Positions 1-11,191 are shown, counted from the first letter of the stretch. The stretch: 64,000 bases of DNA from Maritalea mobilis (GCF_019800885.1 NZ_JAHVKE010000003.1:91683-155682), one strand, 5' to 3'. Program-made: numbers and translations. The notes: generated by a model from the letters alone, not told the origin.

Positions 1-487
1 GATCGGCGGCAAGGCGGCGGGCCATGCGCGCCCCGAGCGCCGAGGCGTTGCGCGTGCCGACCATGGCGAGCGCGGGCCGCGCAAGCAGCGACAGATCGCC
101 AAGTGCCCAGAGGATCGGCGGGGCATCAGAGATCTCGGCCAGCGCGGCGGGGTAGTCGGGATCGCCGAGGCAGAGCATGCGCGCGCCCAAACGCTCGGCG
201 GCGCGCATCTCGGCCGCCGCGACCGGTTCGGGGCAGGGTGTATAGGCCTCGACCCCGGCGGCGCGGGCGACCTCGGGCAGGGCGTCCAGCGCGGCGTGGG
301 CCGCGCCGTGTTCGGCCATCAGGCGAAGGTAGGTGGCAGGCCCCACCCGGCGCGAGCGGATCAGGCGCAGCCGCGCCAGCCGTTCTGCCGCGCCATCGGC
401 GGGCGGCGGGGTATAGCTGACGGGCACCTCGTAGAAGGCGGCGTCGGCCCATTGGGCCGCAGGGGGAGAATCGGCGACGGTCCACAT
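1..487 (-). CDS. dprA: DNA processing protein DprA, N-terminal part (runs off left edge)
   Basis: Reading the minus strand from the ATG at 487 gives about 162 residues that stay open to the window edge. The N-terminal part carries the SAM-like helical region with RLRLIRSRRVGPATYLRL, and the end reaches the start of the Rossmann-like DprA core, with PILWALGDLSLL and then VGTRNASALGARMARRLA. DprA loads RecA on incoming single-stranded DNA during natural transformation, and in Rhodobacterales also in gene transfer agent uptake. The 3' part lies outside the window. A TTAACCAT octamer sits just upstream of the start on the coding strand, which suggests CtrA control. The next gene upstream, tldD, has the same orientation and ends 113 bases away. 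Confidence 0.9.
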   Translation of the reverse strand, partial: MWTVADSPPAAQWADAAFYEVPVSYTPPPADGAAERLARLRLIRSRRVGPATYLRLMAEHGAAHAALDALPEVARAAGVEAYTPCPEPVAAAEMRAAERLGARMLCLGDPDYPAALAEISDAPPILWALGDLSLLARPALAMVGTRNASALGARMARRLAAD

Positions 488-506
488 GCCATAACGCTGG
501 CGCGAA

Positions 507-514
507 ATGGTTAA
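507..514 (-). promoter_or_regulatory. CtrA-type half-site upstream of dprA
   Basis: On the minus strand this reads TTAACCAT, an exact match to the octamer half-site described for CtrA in Rhodobacterales. It lies about 20 bases before the dprA start codon. Binding is inferred from the motif and from the known CtrA dependence of competence/GTA-uptake genes in this order. Confidence 0.5.
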
Positions 515-600
515 CCGATCCTTACCGCTTCAGGGCCAAAGCGCGGCGGTTGGCGGGCAAGGTTACGGCACGCGCCCCGCCAGTCCCGCCTCGTCGGCCC

Positions 601-2028
<1,428 letters not shown>

Positions 2029-2053
2029 TCGGGGCTCCGCGCAGGGGTCAAAA

Positions 2054-2067
2054 ATGATCTATGTCAA
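2054..2067. promoter_or_regulatory. Weak Fnr-like inverted repeat in the tldD/coxB intergenic region
   Basis: The bases ATGAT-CTAT-GTCAA match the Fnr/FnrL consensus TTGAT-N4-ATCAA at 8 of 10 positions. The site lies in the divergent tldD/coxB region, about 155 bases before the coxB start. It is weaker than the three boxes around cyd and nuo, so regulation of the oxidase through it is only a possibility. Confidence 0.25.
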
Positions 2068-2221
2068 GTTCTTGCCAGGTGAGACATTTTTGACCAATGT
2101 GTTGATACTCGCTCAAGGATATGGTCCTAGCAGCTTGGAACGCAACGGTATGCCGAAACGGAGGAGCCCCGTGTCACGGGGCAAGAGGAGCGGCAGCCGG
2201 GACAGAACGGGACTTAAACGC

Positions 2222-3112
2222 ATGGCACTTCGCAAGAAGCTTGGCGGCCTGACGGCTGCATTCGGAGCAACCCTGACAGCCGCGGCGGCAAGCGCGCAGA
2301 CCGCTGGCCTGCGCGAGGGGCTGGAGATCATCGGTGCGCCCGAGCCGGGCGGCGTCAACATGCAGCCGGGGGTGACCAGTGTCGCGCAGGACATCCGCGC
2401 GCTCGATACGCTGCTTCTTGTGATCGTCACGGCGATCGTGATCTTCGTCACCGCCCTGCTGATCTGGACGATGCTGCGCCACAACGCCAAGGCGAACCCG
2501 GTGCCGTCAAGCTTCACGCACAACACCAAGATCGAGGTGACCTGGACGGTCGTGCCGCTGATCATCCTGATCGTGATCGGGGCCTTCTCGCTGCCGGTGC
2601 TGTTCCGCCAGCAGACCATCCCCGAGGCCGATGTCGTGGTGAAGGCGACCGGCTACCAGTGGTACTGGGGCTATGAATATCCCGAGCATGGCATCGACTA
2701 CCTGTCCGTCATGCTGAACGAGGATGAACTGGCCGAGTATGGCTACAGCCAGGACGAATACCTGCTGGCCACCGACACCGCGCTGGTTGTGCCGACCGGT
2801 CAGACCGTGGTCGTGCAGGTGACCGCCGCCGACGTGATCCACAGCTGGGCGATGCCCGCCTTCGGTGTGAAGCAGGACGGCGTGCCGGGTCGCCTCGCCG
2901 AATTGTGGTTCGAGGTCGAGCCGGGCCAGGAAGGCGTCTATTTCGGCCAGTGCTCGGAACTGTGCGGCGTGAACCACGCCTACATGCCGATCACTGTCTT
3001 TGCCGTGACGCCCGAGGAATACGAGGCCTGGGTCGCGGGCGAGGCGACGGCCTTCAACTCGATCGACGGCATGACGGCCCCGCAGGTGATCGAGCTGGCC
3101 GCGGCCGAGTAA
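2222..3112 (+). CDS. coxB: Cytochrome c oxidase (aa3) subunit II
   Basis: This 296-residue subunit II (ctaC/coxB) carries the binuclear CuA centre that accepts electrons from cytochrome c on the periplasmic face. A cleavable signal peptide ends near ASAQT (about residue 26). Two membrane helices follow at about 62-84 and 105-127, then the aromatic patch [11 protein letters not shown]. The CuA ligands are all present: H207, C244, C248, H252 and M255 ([12 protein letters not shown]). The frame is open far upstream, but the ATG at 2222 starts the signal peptide and gives the expected length. It heads the ctaC-ctaB-coxF-ctaG-ctaE string. Subunit I (coxA/ctaD) is not in the window, as is usual for this group. 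Confidence 0.97.
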   Translation: MALRKKLGGLTAAFGATLTAAAASAQTAGLREGLEIIGAPEPGGVNMQPGVTSVAQDIRALDTLLLVIVTAIVIFVTALLIWTMLRHNAKANPVPSSFTHNTKIEVTWTVVPLIILIVIGAFSLPVLFRQQTIPEADVVVKATGYQWYWGYEYPEHGIDYLSVMLNEDELAEYGYSQDEYLLATDTALVVPTGQTVVVQVTAADVIHSWAMPAFGVKQDGVPGRLAELWFEVEPGQEGVYFGQCSELCGVNHAYMPITVFAVTPEEYEAWVAGEATAFNSIDGMTAPQVIELAAAE

Positions 3113-3179
3113 TTCACGAGATCGGGTGGGCGGCGCTGATGCGGCCCACCCTCACTTTCGACCGGGAGGGTCCGGCGCG

Positions 3180-4124
3180 ATGAGCGACGCAACCGTCAAC
3201 ACCGAAGTACAAACCGGCGCGCCCGAAGCGCGATTCGGAGACTACGTGCTGCTTCTGAAGCCGCGCGTGATGTCGCTGGTTGTCTTCACGGCGTTGGCCG
3301 GGTTGCTTGTCGCGCCGGGTAGCCTATCCCCCATGGTCGGCTTCACCGCGATCCTGTTCATCGCGCTGGGCGGCGGCGCCTCGGGCGCGCTGAATATGTG
3401 GTATGACGCCGATATCGACCGGATCATGAAGCGCACCAAGGGCCGCCCCGTTCCGGCGGGCAAGGTCACGGGCGGCGAGGCCCTGTCCATCGGGCTGTGG
3501 CTGAGCGTGATCTCGGTGGCGATGCTGGGGCTGGCGACGAACTGGGTCGCGGCCGGGCTTCTGGCCTTCACCATCTTCTTCTACGCGGTGATCTACACGA
3601 TGTGGCTGAAGCGGGCGACGCCGCAGAACATCGTGATCGGTGGCGCTGCGGGGGCCTTTCCGCCGATGATCGGCTGGGCGGCCGTGACGGGCGGCGTTTC
3701 GATCGAGTCGGTGCTGATGTTCGGCCTGATCTTCATGTGGACGCCGCCGCATTTCTGGGCGCTCGCGCTGTTCATGAAATCCGACTACCACGAGGCGAAG
3801 GTGCCGATGCTGACCGTTACCCACGGCCGCAAGGAAACCCGCCGCCAGGTCTGGATCTATTCGCTGCTGCTGGCGCCGGTGGCGCTGGGCCTTGGCCTGA
3901 CCTCGATCGGCGGGCCGATCTACCTGTCGGCGGCCATCGTGCTGAACCTGATCTTCGTGCTTCGCGCCTACGCCGTCTGGCGGCGCGACGAAGCGACGGC
4001 CGAGGCCGACAGCTATGCCGCCGAGAAGCGGCTGTTCAAATTCTCGCTGAGCTACCTGTTCCTGCATTTCGGCGCGCTGATGGCCGATGCGGCGATGCGG
4101 GCGGCCGGCGTCTGGGGGTGGTAA
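3180..4124 (+). CDS. ctaB: Protoheme IX farnesyltransferase (heme O synthase)
   Basis: CtaB/CyoE is a polytopic UbiA-family prenyltransferase. It adds a farnesyl group to heme B to make heme O, the precursor of the heme A used by the oxidase. The 314-residue product has the first Asp-rich motif NxxxDxxxD (N72, D76, D80), followed by KGRPVP, and the second family block [20 protein letters not shown]. Many hydrophobic helices follow. The ATG at 3180 follows a GGGAGGG ribosome-binding site; an in-frame start further upstream at 3126 lacks support. It lies 67 bases after coxB, inside the oxidase assembly operon. Confidence 0.95.
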   Translation: MSDATVNTEVQTGAPEARFGDYVLLLKPRVMSLVVFTALAGLLVAPGSLSPMVGFTAILFIALGGGASGALNMWYDADIDRIMKRTKGRPVPAGKVTGGEALSIGLWLSVISVAMLGLATNWVAAGLLAFTIFFYAVIYTMWLKRATPQNIVIGGAAGAFPPMIGWAAVTGGVSIESVLMFGLIFMWTPPHFWALALFMKSDYHEAKVPMLTVTHGRKETRRQVWIYSLLLAPVALGLGLTSIGGPIYLSAAIVLNLIFVLRAYAVWRRDEATAEADSYAAEKRLFKFSLSYLFLHFGALMADAAMRAAGVWGW

Positions 4125-4127
4125 GAG

Positions 4128-4325
4128 ATGCCGATCACTGAGACCCACGAATTGCACAAGCGCCGGCTGGGCCGGAATGTCGGCGTGGCGCTGAGCCTTG
4201 TCGGCTTTGCCGCCATCGTCTTTGGCCTGACCATCGCCAAGATCCAGGAAGGCGCATCGATGGAGGCGTTCGACCACCAGCCGCGCGTCTCGGTCACCCC
4301 GGTGACGGAGGGGGGCGATCAATGA
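4128..4325 (+). CDS. Small single-helix CoxF-like protein of the oxidase operon
   Basis: The product is 65 residues long, with a charged N-terminus (HELHKRRLGRN) and one hydrophobic helix at about residues 18-38. The short tail is polar. It starts 3 bases after ctaB and overlaps ctaG by 4 bases (ATGA), so it is translationally coupled to both. Small one-helix proteins at this spot are often called CoxF in Rhodobacteraceae genomes. A role in oxidase assembly is inferred from position; no catalytic motif is visible. Confidence 0.8.
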   Translation: MPITETHELHKRRLGRNVGVALSLVGFAAIVFGLTIAKIQEGASMEAFDHQPRVSVTPVTEGGDQ

Positions 4326-4897
4326 GCGGACAAGCCTCTCACCGCAAGACGGTCTTCGGCCTGCTGGGCGTGATCGTGGTGATGGCATCCCTCGCCTGGG
4401 CCGCCGTGCCGCTCTACGACTGGTTCTGCCGCGTGACGGGCTATGGCGGCACGACCAACGTCGCCGAGACCGAAAGCGACCAGATCCTCGACCAGACGAT
4501 CCGGGTGCGCTTCGACGCGAGCCTTGCGCGCGACATGCCGTGGGAATTCCGCCCGGTCGAGCCGCATATGGATATCCGCATCGGCGAGACGGGCCTGGCC
4601 TTCTACGAGGCCTTTAACCCGACCGACCGCCCCGTCGCGGGCACGGCCAGCTACAATGTCGCGCCCTTCGATGCGGGCAGCTACTTCGTGAAGATCGCCT
4701 GCTTCTGTTTCGAGATGCAGGTGCTGGAGCCGGGCGAGCGCGTGCAGATGCCCGTGACCTTCTATGTCGATCCCGAAATCGTGGACGACCCCGAAATCCG
4801 CGGCACGCCCGCGATCACCCTGTCCTACACGTTCCATGTGACGGACATGCCAGAAGATTATGCCGCGCTCGATGCAGCGACATCGGGCGGCAACTGA
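4322..4897 (+). CDS. ctaG: Cytochrome c oxidase assembly protein CtaG (Cox11)
   Basis: CtaG/Cox11 delivers copper to the CuB site of subunit I. The 191-residue product has one N-terminal membrane anchor (about residues 10-30), with the bulk in the periplasm. The copper-binding CFCF motif is present as C127 and C129 in [11 protein letters not shown], and a further cysteine (C36) lies just after the anchor, as in the family. It overlaps the upstream small gene by 4 bases and ends 28 bases before coxC, so all are likely on one transcript. Confidence 0.96.
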   Translation: MSGQASHRKTVFGLLGVIVVMASLAWAAVPLYDWFCRVTGYGGTTNVAETESDQILDQTIRVRFDASLARDMPWEFRPVEPHMDIRIGETGLAFYEAFNPTDRPVAGTASYNVAPFDAGSYFVKIACFCFEMQVLEPGERVQMPVTFYVDPEIVDDPEIRGTPAITLSYTFHVTDMPEDYAALDAATSGGN

Positions 4898-4925
4898 GAC
4901 GACGACCGGGAGGACGGAGACACCC

Positions 4926-5741
4926 ATGGCCCACGCAAAACACGACTACCATATTCTGCCACCGTCCATTTGGCCGCTCATGGCCGCTGGCGGTGCCTTC
5001 GCGATGCTGTTCGGCGCCGTGAACTGGATGCATTCCGGGTCGCCCTGGCTGTTCCTGATGGGCCTCGCTGCCGTGCTTTACGTCATGTACGGCTGGTGGG
5101 CCGATGTCGTGCACGAAAGCAATGACGGCGACCACACGCCGGTCGTGCGCCTTGGTCTGCGCTACGGCTTCATCATGTTCATCATGTCCGAGGCGATGTT
5201 CTTCGTCGCGTGGTTCTGGGCGTTCTTCAAGCACGCGCTCTACCCGATGAGCGCCTACGAGGGCTCGGCCTACTCGATGCCCGAGATCCATACGGTGGAC
5301 CCGTTCCACCTGCCGCTGATCAACACGCTGGTCCTGCTCTTGTCGGGCTGCGCCGTGACCTGGGCGCACCATGCGCTTGTCCATAACGAAGACCGCAAGG
5401 ATGTCGAATGGGGTCTTCTGATCGGCGTCGTTCTGGGGTTTGCCTTCACCGGGCTGCAGGCCTTCGAATACTGGGAGCTGATCGCGCATGAGGACTGGAC
5501 CTTCGGCGGTGACAAGTTCTTCTCGACCTTCTTCCTGGCGACCGGCTTCCACGGCCTGCACGTGATCATCGGCACCATCTTCCTGTTCATCTGCTACCTG
5601 CGGGTGAAGGCGGGGCAGTTCACGCCCGAGAAGCATGTCGGGTTCGAAGCGGCGGCGTGGTACTGGCACTTCGTCGACGTGGTCTGGCTGTTCCTGTTCC
5701 TGGCGGTCTACATCTGGGGCCAGGGCCAGATCGCCCATTGA
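4926..5741 (+). CDS. coxC: Cytochrome c oxidase (aa3) subunit III
   Basis: CoxC/CtaE is the seven-helix subunit III, which stabilises the catalytic core and binds lipids. The product is 271 residues. It has the N-terminal [12 protein letters not shown] block, the mid-protein [14 protein letters not shown] block and the conserved end [21 protein letters not shown]. The ATG at 4926 gives the normal family start; the reading frame upstream of it is not conserved protein. A hairpin with an A/T-rich flank follows 43 bases after the stop and may separate it from surf1. Confidence 0.96.
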   Translation: MAHAKHDYHILPPSIWPLMAAGGAFAMLFGAVNWMHSGSPWLFLMGLAAVLYVMYGWWADVVHESNDGDHTPVVRLGLRYGFIMFIMSEAMFFVAWFWAFFKHALYPMSAYEGSAYSMPEIHTVDPFHLPLINTLVLLLSGCAVTWAHHALVHNEDRKDVEWGLLIGVVLGFAFTGLQAFEYWELIAHEDWTFGGDKFFSTFFLATGFHGLHVIIGTIFLFICYLRVKAGQFTPEKHVGFEAAAWYWHFVDVVWLFLFLAVYIWGQGQIAH

Positions 5742-5784
5742 CGGGCAGCGCGCCCGCCTGTCGGGCGCGACTTGAATTTCGCGC

Positions 5785-5810
5785 AAAGGCCTGCCACTTG
5801 GCGGGCCTTT
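5785..5810 (+). terminator. Hairpin between coxC and surf1, likely partial terminator
   Basis: AAAGGCCTGCC and GGCGGGCCTTT form an 11-pair stem (one G-U pair) around a 4-base loop. Only a short T run is part of the arm, so termination may be incomplete and surf1 may be expressed at a reduced level. Confidence 0.6.
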
Positions 5811-5827
5811 CCATTGGAGGCGACAAG

Positions 5828-6496
5828 ATGCGGCGTATGATCTGGCCCTTGGTCTTCGGGATCGGCGGCGTGGCGATCCTGGTCAGCCTCGGGGTCTGGC
5901 AGGTGCAGCGGCTGGCGTGGAAAGAGGCGATGCTGGCCGATATCGAGGCGCGCATCGCCGACGCCCCGGTGGCGCTGCCCGAGGCACCGGATATGGAAGC
6001 GGACCGGTTCCTGCCGGTCGAGGTGACCGGGCAGTTCGGCGATGCCTATGCCCGTGTCCTTGTCAGCCAGCGCGGTGTGGGCGCGGGCTATCGCGTGATC
6101 TCGCCCTTCGACACCGGCGCGCGGGTGATCCTTGTCGATCGCGGCATCATGCCGACCGAGGGCGCGGTGCCCGCGCATGAGGGCGCGGTCACCGTCACCG
6201 GCAATGTCCATTGGCCCGAGGAAGTGGACGGCTTCACGCCCGAGCCGGACCTCGCCCGAAACATCTGGTACGCGCGCGACGTGGATGCGCTGGCCGAGCA
6301 TCTCGACGCCGAGCCCGTCTTCGTCATCGCGCGGGACCTGTCGGTGGATGATGCCCCGATCACGCCCCTTCCGGTAACGACCGAGGGCATCCCGAACGAC
6401 CACTTGAACTATGCCATCACGTGGTTTTCGCTGGCGGTGCTCTGGTTGGGGATGACACTCTATCTTCTGTGGCGTATCAGGCGACGAACGGTCTGA
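5828..6496 (+). CDS. surf1: SURF1 family cytochrome oxidase biogenesis protein
   Basis: SURF1 helps insert heme A into subunit I. The 222-residue product has the family layout: an N-terminal membrane helix (about residues 5-25, ending GVWQVQRLAWKE), a periplasmic domain with the LVDRGIMP block, and a C-terminal helix (NYAITWFSLAVLWLGM). GGAGG lies 8-9 bases before the ATG at 5828. It is followed 10 bases later by thrC, a neighbour order common in Rhodobacteraceae. Confidence 0.93.
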   Translation: MRRMIWPLVFGIGGVAILVSLGVWQVQRLAWKEAMLADIEARIADAPVALPEAPDMEADRFLPVEVTGQFGDAYARVLVSQRGVGAGYRVISPFDTGARVILVDRGIMPTEGAVPAHEGAVTVTGNVHWPEEVDGFTPEPDLARNIWYARDVDALAEHLDAEPVFVIARDLSVDDAPITPLPVTTEGIPNDHLNYAITWFSLAVLWLGMTLYLLWRIRRRTV

Positions 6497-6506
6497 AGGA
6501 CAAGCG

Positions 6507-7895
6507 ATGCGGTATGTATCCACGCGGGGGACCGCCCCCGAGTTGAGTTTCGAAGAAGCGATGCTGACGGGTCTGGCCCGCGACGGGGGGCTTTACGTTC
6601 CCGCCGAGGTGCCGGTGATGTCCCAGGGCGATATCGCCGCGCTGGCCGGGCTGCCCTATGAAGAGGTCGCCTTTCGCGTGATGCGCCCCTTCATCGGCGA
6701 CACCTTCACCGATGACGAATTCGCCGCGCTGATCGAAGCGGCCTATGCCGGGTTTGGCCATGCCGCCCGCGCACCGCTCAAGCAGTTGCAGCCGAACCAT
6801 TTCCTGCTGGAGCTGTTCCACGGTCCGACGCTGGCCTTCAAGGATTTCGCGATGCAGCTGATCGGTCAGCTGTTCCAGGCCGCGCTGAAGCGCCGGGGCG
6901 ACCGGGTGACCATCGTCGGCGCGACCTCGGGCGATACCGGCTCGGCCGCGATGGAGGCGTTTCGCGGCCTCGACAACGTGTCGGTCTTCATCCTGTTTCC
7001 GCATGGCCGCGTGTCGGACGTGCAGCGCCGCCAGATGACCACCGTGTCCGAGGCCAATGCCCATGCCCTCGCGCTGACCGGCGATTTCGACGATTGCCAG
7101 GCGCGCGTGAAGGACATGTTCAACGATTTCGACTTCCGCGACCGGGTGCGGCTGGCGGGCGTGAACTCGATCAACTGGGCGCGTGTGCTGGCGCAGGTCG
7201 TCTATTACTTCACCGCCGCCGTCAGCCTGGGCGCGCCGCATCGCAAGGTCAGCTTCTGCGTGCCCACGGGCAATTTCGGCGACATCTTCGCGGGTCATAT
7301 CGCCAAGAAGATGGGCCTGCCGATCGAGCAGTTGATCGTGGCGACCAACCAGAACGACATCCTGCACCGGGCGCTGTCCTCGGGCGATTACGTCACCCAT
7401 GGCGTGACGCCCTCGATCAGCCCGTCGATGGATATCCAGGTCAGCTCGAATTTCGAGCGCGCCTTGTTCGACGCCTATGGCCGCGACGGGGCTGCTGTGG
7501 CGCAGCTGATGGACGAGTTGAAATCGGGCGGCGGGTTCCACATCAGCCAGGGCGCGCTGCAAGGGTTGCGCGAAACCTTCGCCTCCGGCCGCGCCTCGGA
7601 AGAGGAAACCAGCGCCATGATCAAGCGCGCGCGGGCCGAGATGGGCGAGTTGCTGTGCCCCCATTCGGCGGTCGGCGTGCATGTCGCGCAAGACTTCCAG
7701 GGCAGCACGCCGCTGGTCACGCTCGCCACCGCGCATCCGGCGAAATTTCCCGATGCGGTCGAGGCCGCGACGGGCATCCGCCCCGCACTGCCGCCGCGCA
7801 TGGCCGACCTGTTCGACCGCGAGGAACGCGTGACGCGGGTCGAGAATGACCTCTCGGCCATCGAGGCGCTGATCGAGGAGGGCGTGTTCGCGTGA
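6507..7895 (+). CDS. thrC: Threonine synthase
   Basis: ThrC converts O-phosphohomoserine to threonine with pyridoxal phosphate. The 462-residue length and the block HGPTLAFKDFAMQLIG, with the PLP lysine at K112, identify it. The PLP phosphate-binding block GATSGDTGSAA is also intact, as is the VPTGNFGDIFAG segment. It overlaps the next gene by 4 bases (GTGA), so it is coupled to the M16 peptidase gene although the two functions are unrelated. Codon use is like the neighbouring genes. Confidence 0.97.
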   Translation: MRYVSTRGTAPELSFEEAMLTGLARDGGLYVPAEVPVMSQGDIAALAGLPYEEVAFRVMRPFIGDTFTDDEFAALIEAAYAGFGHAARAPLKQLQPNHFLLELFHGPTLAFKDFAMQLIGQLFQAALKRRGDRVTIVGATSGDTGSAAMEAFRGLDNVSVFILFPHGRVSDVQRRQMTTVSEANAHALALTGDFDDCQARVKDMFNDFDFRDRVRLAGVNSINWARVLAQVVYYFTAAVSLGAPHRKVSFCVPTGNFGDIFAGHIAKKMGLPIEQLIVATNQNDILHRALSSGDYVTHGVTPSISPSMDIQVSSNFERALFDAYGRDGAAVAQLMDELKSGGGFHISQGALQGLRETFASGRASEEETSAMIKRARAEMGELLCPHSAVGVHVAQDFQGSTPLVTLATAHPAKFPDAVEAATGIRPALPPRMADLFDREERVTRVENDLSAIEALIEEGVFA

Positions 7896-9154
7896 CGGTG
7901 GAACTTCATACCCTGTCGAACGGGTTGCGCATCGTGACCGAGCATATGCCCTCGATGCAGTCGGCCTCGGTCGGGCTGTGGGTCAGCGCCGGGGGACGTC
8001 ACGAGCGGGCCGAGCAGAACGGCATCGCCCATTTCCTCGAACACATGGCGTTCAAGGGCACGGCGCGCCGCTCGCCCCAGCAGATCGCCGAGGAGATCGA
8101 GGATGTGGGCGGCTACCTGAACGCCTATACCTCGCGCGAGGTGACGGCCTATTACGCCCGCGTTCTGGCCGATGACGTGCCGCTGGCGATCGACCTGATC
8201 GCCGATATCACGCTCAACCCTGCCTTCGACCCGCGCGAGATCGAGGTGGAGCGCGGCGTGATCCTGCAAGAGATCGGGCAGGCCGCCGATACGCCGGACG
8301 ACATCATCTTCGACTGGTTGCAGGAAGAGGCCTATCCGGGCCAGCCGCTTGGGCGCACGATCCTTGGCCCCGCCGAGCGCGTGCGCGGCTTTTCGCGGGG
8401 CGATTTCGACGGCTTTGTGGCCGAGCATTACGGGCCGGGGCAGCTGATCCTGTCGGCGGCGGGCGCGGTCGATCATGACCAGATCGTGCGGCTGGCCGAG
8501 GCGGCCTTTGGCCACATGACCCCCGGCTCCGTGGCGACCCCCGAACCGGGGCGCTTCGCCGGTGGCGAGAAGCGGGTCATCAAGGAGCTTGAACAGGCGC
8601 ATTTCACCCTGGCGCTGGAGGCCCCCGGTTATCGCTCGGACGACATCCATACCGCGCAGATCTACGCCACGGCCCTGGGCGGCGGCATGTCCTCGCGCCT
8701 GTTCCAGGAAATCCGGGAACGTCGGGGCCTGTGCTACACGATCTACAGTTCGGTCGGTGCCTTCGACGATACCGGCATGCTGACGATTTACGCTGGCACC
8801 TCGGGCGACCAGTTGGGCGACCTCGTGGGGCTGACGCTCGATGAGATCCGCCGCTCGGCCGAGGACATGACGGCGGTCGAACTGGATCGCGCCCGCGCGC
8901 AAATCAAGGCGGGGCTGTTGATGGGGCTGGAAAGCCCCTCGGCCCGGGCCGAGCGCATGGCGCGCCTCGTCGCGATCTGGGGCCGCGTCCCGCCGCTGGA
9001 AGAAAGCGTCGAAAAGATCGACGCGGTGACGCTGGAAGGTCTGCGCGCCCATGCCGCCGGGCTGGTGCAATCGGGCCGCGCGGCCATGGCGCTGTATGGC
9101 CCGGTGTCGGGCGCGCCCGACCTCGCCCATGTGACGGAGCGTCTGGCGGCCTGA
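7892..9154 (+). CDS. M16 family zinc peptidase (mitochondrial processing peptidase-like)
   Basis: The 420-residue product has the inverted zinc motif HxxEH (H47-FLE50-H51) in GIAHFLEHMAFKGT. Downstream lie the NAYTSREVTAYYARVL segment and the C-terminal M16 domain with GGGMSSRLFQEIRERRGLCYTIYS. M16 members of this size are cytosolic or periplasmic peptidases related to the beta subunit of mitochondrial processing peptidase. No signal peptide is visible. The start is a GTG at 7892, overlapping thrC; the stop overlaps the start of the acetyltransferase gene by one base. The natural substrate is unknown. Confidence 0.93.
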   Translation: MTVELHTLSNGLRIVTEHMPSMQSASVGLWVSAGGRHERAEQNGIAHFLEHMAFKGTARRSPQQIAEEIEDVGGYLNAYTSREVTAYYARVLADDVPLAIDLIADITLNPAFDPREIEVERGVILQEIGQAADTPDDIIFDWLQEEAYPGQPLGRTILGPAERVRGFSRGDFDGFVAEHYGPGQLILSAAGAVDHDQIVRLAEAAFGHMTPGSVATPEPGRFAGGEKRVIKELEQAHFTLALEAPGYRSDDIHTAQIYATALGGGMSSRLFQEIRERRGLCYTIYSSVGAFDDTGMLTIYAGTSGDQLGDLVGLTLDEIRRSAEDMTAVELDRARAQIKAGLLMGLESPSARAERMARLVAIWGRVPPLEESVEKIDAVTLEGLRAHAAGLVQSGRAAMALYGPVSGAPDLAHVTERLAA

Positions 9155-9738
9155 TGCTGAGCCGGAAGCGGCACATTCGGATCGAAACGGATCGCCTGTC
9201 GCTGCGGTTGCCGCGCCATGCCGATTACCGCGCCTGGGTCGCCCTGCGCAGCCAGTCCGAGGCCTTCCTGAAACCGTGGGAGCCCGCCTGGGCCGTCGAT
9301 CACCTCACCCGCAAGGCCTTCACCAACCGGGTCTACTGGGCGCAGCGGGCGCTGTCGCAGGGCAACGCGGTGCCGCTGTTCATCCATCGCCGCGCCGACG
9401 AGGTGCTGCTCGGGGCCATCACGCTAGACAACATCCGGCGCGGGCCCGCGCAGGCGGGCACGCTTGGTTACTGGATTGGCGAGGTCCATGCGCGGCAGGG
9501 CTACATGCGCGAGGCGATCGAAGCCGTGGTGCATTACGCCTTCCGCTCGCTGGATCTCAGCCGGTTGGAGGCCGCCTGCCTGCCGGAAAACGCCGCCTCG
9601 CGCGGTGTGCTTGAGAAAACCGGGTTCAAATACGAGGGCGTCGCGCAAAGCTATCTGCAGATCAACGGCCGCTGGCGGAACCACGTGCTCTACGCCAATC
9701 TGCGCGCGGATCGCCGGGGGCGGACGGATGTCGGGTGA
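9154..9738 (+). CDS. GNAT acetyltransferase, RimJ-like
   Basis: The 194-residue product has the GNAT fold signatures of the RimJ/RimL branch: the N-terminal ETDRLSLRLPRHADY, the acetyl-CoA loop region GYWIGEVHARQGYMREAIEAV, and the C-terminal ENAASRGVLEKTGFKYEG. RimJ-type enzymes acetylate protein N-termini, typically of ribosomal proteins. The target here cannot be read from the sequence. The start codon touches the stop of the M16 gene, a conserved pairing in this family of genomes. Confidence 0.88.
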   Translation: MLSRKRHIRIETDRLSLRLPRHADYRAWVALRSQSEAFLKPWEPAWAVDHLTRKAFTNRVYWAQRALSQGNAVPLFIHRRADEVLLGAITLDNIRRGPAQAGTLGYWIGEVHARQGYMREAIEAVVHYAFRSLDLSRLEAACLPENAASRGVLEKTGFKYEGVAQSYLQINGRWRNHVLYANLRADRRGRTDVG

Positions 9739-9793
9739 AAAGGCCCGGCCCATCGCCTTCCACGCCCCGTGCCAACGCGCTAGGTAAGACAGC

Positions 9794-11191
9794 ATGACCG
9801 ATATCCTGAGCCTCCTGGCAGAGCGTCTGCCCCCGTCCGCCCTGCGCGAGGTCGAACCGCGCTACCTCGAAGAGCCGCGCGGCCGCTGGATGGGGCAGGG
9901 GGCCGCGCTTGTCCTGCCCGCCACGACGGCGGAGGTGGCGGACACCATCAAGGCCTGTGCCGAGACGGGCACGCCGGTGATCCCCTATGGCGGCGGCACG
10001 GGCCTTGTCGGCGGGCAATTGTCCGAGTCCGGGCCCGCGCCGGTGATCCTGTCGCTGGAACGCATGCGCGCCGTGCGCGAGATGGATGCGCAGGCGGGGA
10101 CCATGACGGTGGAGGCCGGCGCGATCCTCGCCGATATCCACGCCGCGGCCGAGGCCGATGGCTGGATCTTTCCGCTGACGCTGGCCAGCCAGGGCTCGGC
10201 GCGGATCGGGGGGCTGCTGGCGACGAATGCGGGCGGGGTGAACGTGATCCGCTACGGCAATGCACGCGATCTCTGCCTCGGGATCGAGGCGGTGCTGCCG
10301 GACGGGACGGTGATGAACACGCTCTCGCCGCTGCGCAAGAACAACACCGGCTACGACCTGCGCCACCTGTTGATCGGGGCGGAGGGGACGCTTGGCGTGA
10401 TCACCGCCGCCACGTTGCGGCTGTTCCCGATGCCGGAGGCGACAGGCGCGGCGCTGATGGTGGTGCCGGGTGCCGAGGCGGCACTGGGGCTGTTGCGCAT
10501 GGCACAGGCCCGGATCGGCGAAGGCGTGTCGGCTTTCGAGATCATCAGCCGCATGGGCCTCGATTTCCTGAACGAGGTCGGTCCGGAGGTGAAACAGCCC
10601 TTCGACACGCCGCCCGACTGGATGTGCCTGGTCGATCTGGGCCTGTCCGGCGGCGCGCGGCCAGAGGAGGCGTTGGAAGAGTTGTTCGCCGAGGCCTTCG
10701 AGGCGGGCCTGGTCACGGATGGCGTGATCGCCCAATCCGAGGCCCAAAGGCAGGAATTCTGGGCGCTGCGCGAGAACATCCCGCTGGCCAACCGGCGGAT
10801 CGGCGCGGTGTCCTCGCATGACATCTCGGTGCCCGTGGCGCGCATCCCCGATTTCATCGCCGAGGCGCCCGGCAAACTGGCCGAGGTCGGGGAGTACCGG
10901 ATCAACTGCTTTGGCCATCTTGGCGACGGCAACCTGCATTACAACGTCTTCCCGATGCCCGGCAGAACGCGTGCGGATCACGAGACCGAGCGCGGCGCGA
11001 TCAAGCGGGCGGTGCATGACCTTGTGCACGCGATGGGGGGCTCGGTCTCGGCCGAGCACGGGATCGGGCGGTTCAAGGTGGACGATCTCGAACGCTACGG
11101 CGATCCGGGCAAGCTGGCGGCGATGCGGGCGATCAAGGCGGCGCTCGATCCCAGGGGCATCATGAACCCGGGCGCGGTGCTGAAATCCTGA
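9794..11191 (+). CDS. FAD-linked 2-hydroxyacid dehydrogenase (D-2-hydroxyglutarate/D-lactate/glycolate type)
   Basis: The 465-residue product has the FAD_binding_4 (VAO/PCMH) domain with IPYGGGTGLVGGQ near residues 58-70. The C-terminal FAD-oxidase domain contains HLGDGNLHYNV and the end block GGSVSAEHGIGRFK. These features fit the GlcD/DLD/D2HGDH group of FAD enzymes that oxidise D-2-hydroxyacids and pass electrons to a carrier. There are no glcE/glcF genes alongside, so a stand-alone D-2-hydroxyglutarate or D-lactate dehydrogenase is more likely than glycolate oxidase. The substrate is inferred, not seen. Confidence 0.9.
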   Translation: MTDILSLLAERLPPSALREVEPRYLEEPRGRWMGQGAALVLPATTAEVADTIKACAETGTPVIPYGGGTGLVGGQLSESGPAPVILSLERMRAVREMDAQAGTMTVEAGAILADIHAAAEADGWIFPLTLASQGSARIGGLLATNAGGVNVIRYGNARDLCLGIEAVLPDGTVMNTLSPLRKNNTGYDLRHLLIGAEGTLGVITAATLRLFPMPEATGAALMVVPGAEAALGLLRMAQARIGEGVSAFEIISRMGLDFLNEVGPEVKQPFDTPPDWMCLVDLGLSGGARPEEALEELFAEAFEAGLVTDGVIAQSEAQRQEFWALRENIPLANRRIGAVSSHDISVPVARIPDFIAEAPGKLAEVGEYRINCFGHLGDGNLHYNVFPMPGRTRADHETERGAIKRAVHDLVHAMGGSVSAEHGIGRFKVDDLERYGDPGKLAAMRAIKAALDPRGIMNPGAVLKS

